Assembly (NCBI GenBank): GCA_025024175.1
Contig: QCXZ01000064.1
Location: 43,731,325-43,795,324 of the forward strand
DNA: 64,000 nt
Source: Rhyzopertha dominica
Taxonomy: Eukaryota; Arthropoda; Insecta; Coleoptera; Bostrichidae
Reading direction: 5' to 3'
Shown in pieces: positions 59,627 to 64,000 of the stretch. The notes beneath the pieces are model-generated. The model made no database searches, was not told the DNA's origin, and worked only from the letters and a program-made list of their open reading frames with translations. A program made the position numbers and the translations under genes. Positions within the stretch are counted from its first letter, which is position 1; the number at the start of each line of letters is the position of its first letter.

Positions 59627-60596
59627 AGCCTCCCCAGATACTCTGCGAGATGAGCGCTATCGCGTTACATTTAATCGAGAAATTGATTGTTTCCACACCC
59701 GTGGGAGCAGTAAACAGAAGGTTTATGTTTTTAGTTTTTTTTTTGTTTCACAGACGTAAAAGGCGTTCAGTTGAACACTAACTGCGAAATTAATTGTTTA
59801 ATAGCAGTATACTAACATGAATATTATTATACGATTAGATAAATAGAAGGTGTGGAACATTAAATGTTTATTCATAGTGCGCTTCAGTCAGGAGGCAGGT
59901 TTTTCGTATTTTGGGTAGCTTGTATTGTTTAGTACTATTATTAATTTTTTATTTCTCTTTATGACTAGTCTACACTATAGGTGGCTAACACAGTAAGTAT
60001 TTTCATAAAAGTAATATTTGCAACTTGTGTAATTGTAGATAGTAGTGGTCTTGCTACCCAGAGTAAGATTCCGTAGATAGCAAATGCACAAAAATATGCA
60101 TATTGCCATATTCATCTTACACAAAAAAAACTGTTGTTTTTTCCAGACATTTGCAGTTACTAGTGAGGATTAAGCTCAGAAGTTTTGTACTTCATCTCTG
60201 ATCATTGGGTTTTGTCGTTTGTGTCGATTGTCATCATAAATGTTTTTGGCTGTGAACTACATCTGTTTCTTATAGTGACTGTATTTGTTGGTACTAGCTC
60301 CCAATTATGGTAAATTAAACAACCTTTTAATTATAATGATGTTTCGACCTCCAATTTAGGTGTTTTTCGAATAAGACGAAAGTCTTTATTATATAATTGA
60401 CTTTAAATTAATATGGCATTTACAAATTTTGATGAATATATAGATTGCTATCTATATGAACCCGCACTAGATCGATGTCTGTAATTTATAGATCGCCTAG
60501 CTCGCATCAGGGCATCAGCCCTCGTATTCTCCTATTTATCAGTCCATCTGTCGCGGTTAAAGCCGACGGTTTGCTTTGGTCAGTTTGCTCTCTACC
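59627..60596. other. non-coding stretch leading to the second hammerhead
   Basis: The minus strand at about 60050-60100 gives AFAIYGILLWVARPL, weakly like the thumb region of LINE reverse transcriptases, but nothing next to it confirms this. From about 60550 the sequence resembles that before the first hammerhead copy. Confidence 0.35.
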
Positions 60597-60636
60597 CCTG
60601 CATGATGAGTCCCAACAGGGCGAAACTAGTCGTAGG
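60597..60636 (+). ncRNA. second hammerhead-like motif, core mutated
   Basis: Same layout as the copy at 14.9 kb. Stem I is CCTGC/GTAGG (60597-60601 and 60632-60636, one G-T pair). The core is ATGATGA at 60602-60608, where CUGANGA is expected, so the first conserved C is A. Stem II is GTCC/GGGC with loop CAACA (60609-60621). GAA is at 60622-60624. Stem III is AC/GT with loop TA (60625-60630), and the cleavage-site C is at 60631. GGGCGAAACTAGTCGTAGG (60618-60636) is identical in both copies. The outer stem I pairing seen at 14.9 kb is lost here. The core substitution should reduce or abolish cleavage, so this is likely a decayed member of the same repeat family. Confidence 0.7.
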
Positions 60637-60768
60637 ATGAGAATAAGTTGACCAGGGCAGAAGAGTTATTTGATTAATAAATTGTACCTATGAGTTTGTT
60701 TCATCGTCATTGTTATTGTGGATGGTAAATTTGAAGATGTGGGTGTTTGTGAGGGTTGTGTGCGTGTT

Positions 60769-60826
60769 GATAATAATAATAATAATAATTATAATAATAA
60801 TTATAATAATAATTATAATAATAATA
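60769..60826. repeat. (AAT)n-type tract at the LINE 3' end
   Basis: AATAATAATAATAATT followed by repeated ATAATAATAATT units. On the minus strand it is an ATT-rich tail about 380 bp beyond the LINE stop codon. It is the likely 3' terminus of the element. Confidence 0.8.
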
Positions 60827-61202
60827 CTTGTTTACTTTCCCCTAGTGATATACAAAATTTACAAATTTTACAGTAAATTAACGTAAATAGTAATAATAAT
60901 GTGCATAACAATTAAAATTTAAATAAAATTATCAATTTCAAATAAACATCAAATTAACCACAAAAGCATAGCTTGTGCTTGGTTTGATCTTAAAGTGTAA
61001 CTAATGTTATAAGATTCAAATTGTTATCTGCAACAGAGCAAGCAGCACAAAAAAACAGAAACAGAAACTGTCGAATGAACAGCGATTGCAATTTTATAAT
61101 AATTCTCTTAAACTGATAATATTTTAATACAAAAACAATCACTCTACAACCATTTTCAAGCAAAATTTCATTAGAAAGAACAATATAAAATATCTACTAT
61201 AT

Positions 61203-62039
61203 TTAACCTATAATTAAATTGTAAACATAGTTTCGATCATGTTCATGTAGAAATTTTATCACTCTAATTTTAAAATTCTTAATGGAATTGATGCATTTTA
61301 TCTCGGGTTCCAATACATTGTAAAATCTTCTGGATAAATAAGCACAGTTTCTCTGACCTATCTTCTTACGAGCACAAGAAGTCTTGGCTAGCTGTCTTGT
61401 TTTTTGTCTTGTATTATATTCTTGAGTTAGATGTTCTAAAGTGTTTTTATTCTTATATTAGTATGTTACTATGCTTAAGAAATAGTGTTGTCTAATGTCG
61501 AGCAATTTAGTTTCTTTATATAATAAATCGGAAGGATAATTGATATCTGTTTTTGCTAAAATTTTTATAAATTTCTTTTGAAGGACCTCGAACTTTTTCA
61601 AGTAACGATTTGCCACAGCACCCCATCCTATCACTGCGTAAGTGAGTCTTGATTCCACTAGTGCATGATAAACAATTATCATTTGAGAAAAGTCTAAGAT
61701 ATTTGTTAGACACCTGAACTTATACAGAATTTTTCTTACTGATTCAGCCACTTTTCGTACGTGAAGATCCCACCTTAAATGCCTATCAATCTGTATACCC
61801 ACCGACTCCGCAGAGGAGATATTTATTACGACACCGCGATTATCAATATGGATTTGTTGATAGTTTGGGAGTCCTGTTATACTGCAAGAAAAGGGCAAGT
61901 AAACCGTTCTTTCAAAATTGATTGTAAGCAGTTTATAATTGAAGTAATCAATAATAATTTTCATATCGGTTTCGACCTTACGCTTTAAATCCGCCCATGT
62001 ATCTGCAGTATACATTACCACCGTGTCATCTGCAAATAT
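61203..62039 (-). pseudogene. LINE ORF2, RT active site and C-terminal region
   Basis: The segment begins with the catalytic block IFADDTVVMYTADTW. It continues with KLLTINFERTVYLPFS, VGIQIDRHLRWDLHVRK (the LGI-D--L-W--HI block), ALVESRLTYAVIGWG (thumb region) and YLKKFEVLQKKFIKIL. The frame is open from the active site to a stop at about 61456. After that stop the same frame carries on with NTLEHLTQEYNTRQK, RNCAYLSRRFYNVLEP and FKIRVIKFLHEHD to a stop at 61203-61205. The stop at 61456 is therefore an in-frame nonsense mutation, not the natural end. Confidence 0.85.
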
Positions 62040-62800
62040 ATCAAGTCATTTATATATAGTGTAAAAAGAATAGGACCTAAGACAATTCCCTGTGGAACAC
62101 CATACCTGAGAACTGTTTCCCCACTACACATGGACTTAAAGTTCACATACTGTTTCCTACCTTCTAAATAGCTGCTCATTAAATTATAGGCTACACCTCT
62201 TATGCCCATATCCTCCATGACCTCCAACAAGTGGCTGTGGCTAACCGTGTCGAATGCCTTTGCTAAGTCTAAAATTACACACAGTGAAGGCTTACCTTCA
62301 TCTAGGGCTCTATGAAGATCGTTAGCAAGAACAGCAATTGCATCAGTTGTAGATTTTCCTTTTCTAAAACCATACTGGTTTTTGTTTATTAAATTACCAC
62401 TATCCAAGAATTCTACGAATCTAGTTTTAATTAATTTTTCTACAATTTTGGTCAAATTAGTTATTAAAGAAATAGGTCTATAATTTGCTAGTGACTTCCT
62501 GTCGCCCTTTTTAAAAAGTGGTTTAACCATAGCTTTCTTGAAAGCTGATGGAAATATACCCGTCTCAAATATCTGGTTAATCAAATGCTTTAAAGGAAAT
62601 GCTATTTCATTACTTATATTTTTTAATGTTTCAGCCTTGATTTCATCAACACCGGGTGCCTTGCCGTTTCTCAGTTCACATATTGTTTTTAAAATCTCGT
62701 TTTCATCAACGGGATGCAAAAAGAATGTTTTGGAATTGACAGGCCTTTTTTGTACAAAATTTTCAGGTGTTTTTATTTTTCTTGCTAAGTCTTCACCCAC
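62015..62800 (-). pseudogene. LINE ORF2, reverse transcriptase domain
   Basis: A 261-codon open segment covering most of the RT. In order: GKAPGVDEI (residues 46-54), LFKKGD (95-100), NYRPISL (106-112), QYGFRKGKST (142-151), DLAKAFDTV (178-186, with the first catalytic Asp), SYLEGRKQYV (210-219) and GVPQGIVLGPILF (234-246), then LYIND. The frame ends a few codons later in YLQMTRW-stop. The bases for FADDT are still there one frame over, so a single-base deletion lies between LYINDL and FADD. Upstream of 62800 the same protein continues in another frame, with LTDDQEISNALNNFF. Confidence 0.9.
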
Positions 62801-63342
62801 CCCCGAAAAAAATTATTTAAAGCGTTTGATATTTCTTGGTCATCTGTTAGCACTTCTCCACTTTCTAGTAATATTTCCCCCGTTTCGACTTCCCGTCCCT
62901 TGCCATTTATTCCTTGTATTAATTAAATTCCATATATGTTTTGCTGAGTTTTTGTTCACATTTATCTGTGCCCTATAGTAATCCATTTTTGTAGTTTTCA
63001 GGAATGCATTTAAATAATTTCTGTAAATGATATATTCGTGTTTTATTTCTTAAGTTATGTGGATTTTTTTTATAATTGTTGTATGTCCTTTCTCTCTCCC
63101 TTATGCACTTAACTAAACCATTTGTGATCCATGGCTTCCGTTTTAATTGTTTTCTTTTATGATTTATTATATACGTGTTTTAATTAATAAAATGTTTTAC
63201 TATTTCTACAGTTTTAAGCGCCAATTCCTCTACATCCGTTAATTGGTAGTAATCACTCCAGTCATAATTGGAGAGATCACTTTTCAATTTTTTATAGTTT
63301 ACACATTTTAACTGATGTTTTCATGGATTTTCAGGTTGTGCG
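62801..63342 (-). pseudogene. LINE ORF2, linker between endonuclease and RT
   Basis: Frame-broken but readable: KRKPWITNGLVKCIRERER and YNNYKKNPHNLRNK (about 63160-63060), which is the WIT-GL---I--R---Y linker pattern of this LINE group. Near 62880-62820 comes GEILLESGEVLTDD, then EISNALNNFF. Small indels separate these pieces. Confidence 0.75.
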
Positions 63343-63999
63343 TTACATTGTACTGGTAATGCTACAATGGTCGGTTATGAATGTCTCTAATACAACCGGG
63401 AATATTTCTTTTTTAAATTTTGATCTTACAAATATATGATCTATACACGTTTTAGAGCCACCAAAACTTCTTGTGCTTATGTTTATAGTGGAATCAAAAC
63501 CAAAGTGACTAAAATTTGTTAAATAATCATTAATTAAATCATGATCTGAAAGTAAGTCTAAATTCATATCTCCTACTACTATAGTATAGTCTACATTAAG
63601 ATTTGCTGTATTTCTCAGATATATTTCCATTCCAGATACAAACAATTCTGCAACAGTCGAAGGCGGTCTGAACACTGCCGTTATTAACAAAGTAGTTCCA
63701 TTATTATTTAGTTTGAGTTCAATTGCTTTACACTGTGATATTGTAACAATTTTATGACTGTATTTGATACATTGTTTTACATAAACTACAACCCCATCGT
63801 TCTTGTTAATATCCCCCTCATTATATATAATATGATATCCATCAATATTAAACATATTACAATCCGGTAGCTTCCAGGTCTCGGTCAAAACAATGCAGTC
63901 AAACTTATTCTCAATTTGTGACAAATAAACCGTCAGTTCATCTAAATTTTTCGCTATTGATCTAATGTTTTGATTAAGAATTTTGAAATTTTTTGTCAA
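63343..63999 (-). pseudogene. LINE ORF2, apurinic-type endonuclease domain
   Basis: A 218-codon open segment reaching the window edge. It starts FKILNQNIRSI, the usual N-terminus of the domain with the catalytic Asn. It contains LTETW (Glu40), GYHIIY, VFRPPS (109-114), GDMNLDL (143-149, metal-binding Asp and Asn), TCIDHIFVRS (184-193) and ITDHCSI (208-214, the final His of the SDH motif, here TDH). All catalytic positions appear kept. The enzyme would nick target DNA to prime reverse transcription. Whether the Met at 63999 is the true start cannot be judged at the edge. Confidence 0.9.
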
Positions 64000-64000
64000 T

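Larger units (their letters stand above)
60769..64000 (-). mobile_element. CR1/Daphne/Crack-like LINE, cut by the window end
   Basis: The best preserved element here. Minus-strand order: endonuclease (63999-63343), linker (about 63340-62800), reverse transcriptase (62800-62015) and C-terminal region (62039-61203), then a 3' untranslated stretch ending in the ATT-rich tract at 60769-60826. The 5' part, including any ORF1, lies outside the window. Such elements copy their RNA into a nicked target by target-primed reverse transcription. At least two frameshifts and one stop mean this copy is inactive, but the long open segments suggest a fairly recent insertion. Clade placement is from recalled motif style and should be treated as approximate. 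Confidence 0.9.

Noticed and set aside
60030..60130. Minus-strand AFAIYGILLWVARPL resembling a LINE thumb region
   Set aside because: Too short and not supported by neighbouring blocks in any frame.
1..64000. LTR retrotransposon, endogenous virus or bacterial insert
   Set aside because: No paired long terminal repeats, integrase or protease motifs, or bacterial-type gene runs were seen on either strand.

Overview
The window looks like intergenic or intronic DNA from an insect or related arthropod nuclear genome. It is AT-rich, has no bacterial-style gene packing and contains single unresolved bases. I recognise no intact host gene. What can be read is a dense layer of decayed mobile elements and inverted repeats in otherwise anonymous sequence. 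The arthropod assignment rests on the mix of non-LTR retrotransposon types (R2-type with a C-terminal endonuclease, LOA/I-like, RTE-like, Jockey/CR1-like), Tc1/mariner-type and hAT elements; the species cannot be named.

Layout. 1-6.4 kb: anonymous AT-rich DNA with a degenerate ~140-bp minisatellite (1532-1960). 6.45-7.24 kb: a MITE with ~180-bp inverted ends. 9.75-12.44 kb: two LOA/I-like LINE fragments in opposite orientations (RNase H end on minus, RT core on plus), then a palindromic repeat at 12.7-13.2 kb. 14.4-15.5 kb: a mariner-type transposase remnant (minus), a well-formed type I hammerhead ribozyme (14902-14960, plus) and nested palindromes. 17.1 kb: a GC-rich open frame that may be a host exon. 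18.5-21.0 kb: a dispersed repeat, a plus-strand LINE fragment, a (TA)n tract, and a minus-strand R2-type LINE whose 3' end abuts that tract. 22.8-23.7 kb: an RTE-like RT remnant and a tRNA-like sequence. 25.9 kb: a small RT fragment. 27.2-28.1 kb: a non-autonomous hAT element with an 8-bp target duplication. 28.15-29.8 kb: a second copy of the 18.5-kb repeat, split by ~1.1 kb. 30.9-31.5 kb: a solo copy of a repeat arm. 38.9-40.5 kb: a Jockey-like LINE (minus). 41.6-42.3 kb: a 692-bp TA-flanked MITE. 43.5-44.2 and 53.0-53.5 kb: mariner-type transposase remnants. 44.5 kb: a long near-perfect hairpin. 48.9-50.9 kb: a ~1.95-kb inverted-repeat element with arms over 600 bp around a core that holds an exon-like sequence. 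60.6 kb: a second, mutated hammerhead copy. 60.8-64.0 kb: the best preserved element, a CR1/Daphne/Crack-like LINE on minus with endonuclease, RT and C-terminal regions, cut by the window edge.

The elements do not form a pathway. The most notable system is the pair of hammerhead ribozymes in a shared repeat context, the arrangement known from Penelope-like retroelements and retrozymes. The large inverted-repeat element with a solo arm elsewhere in the window is next. All reading frames quoted come from manual translation; family assignments come from recognised motifs, not database searches.
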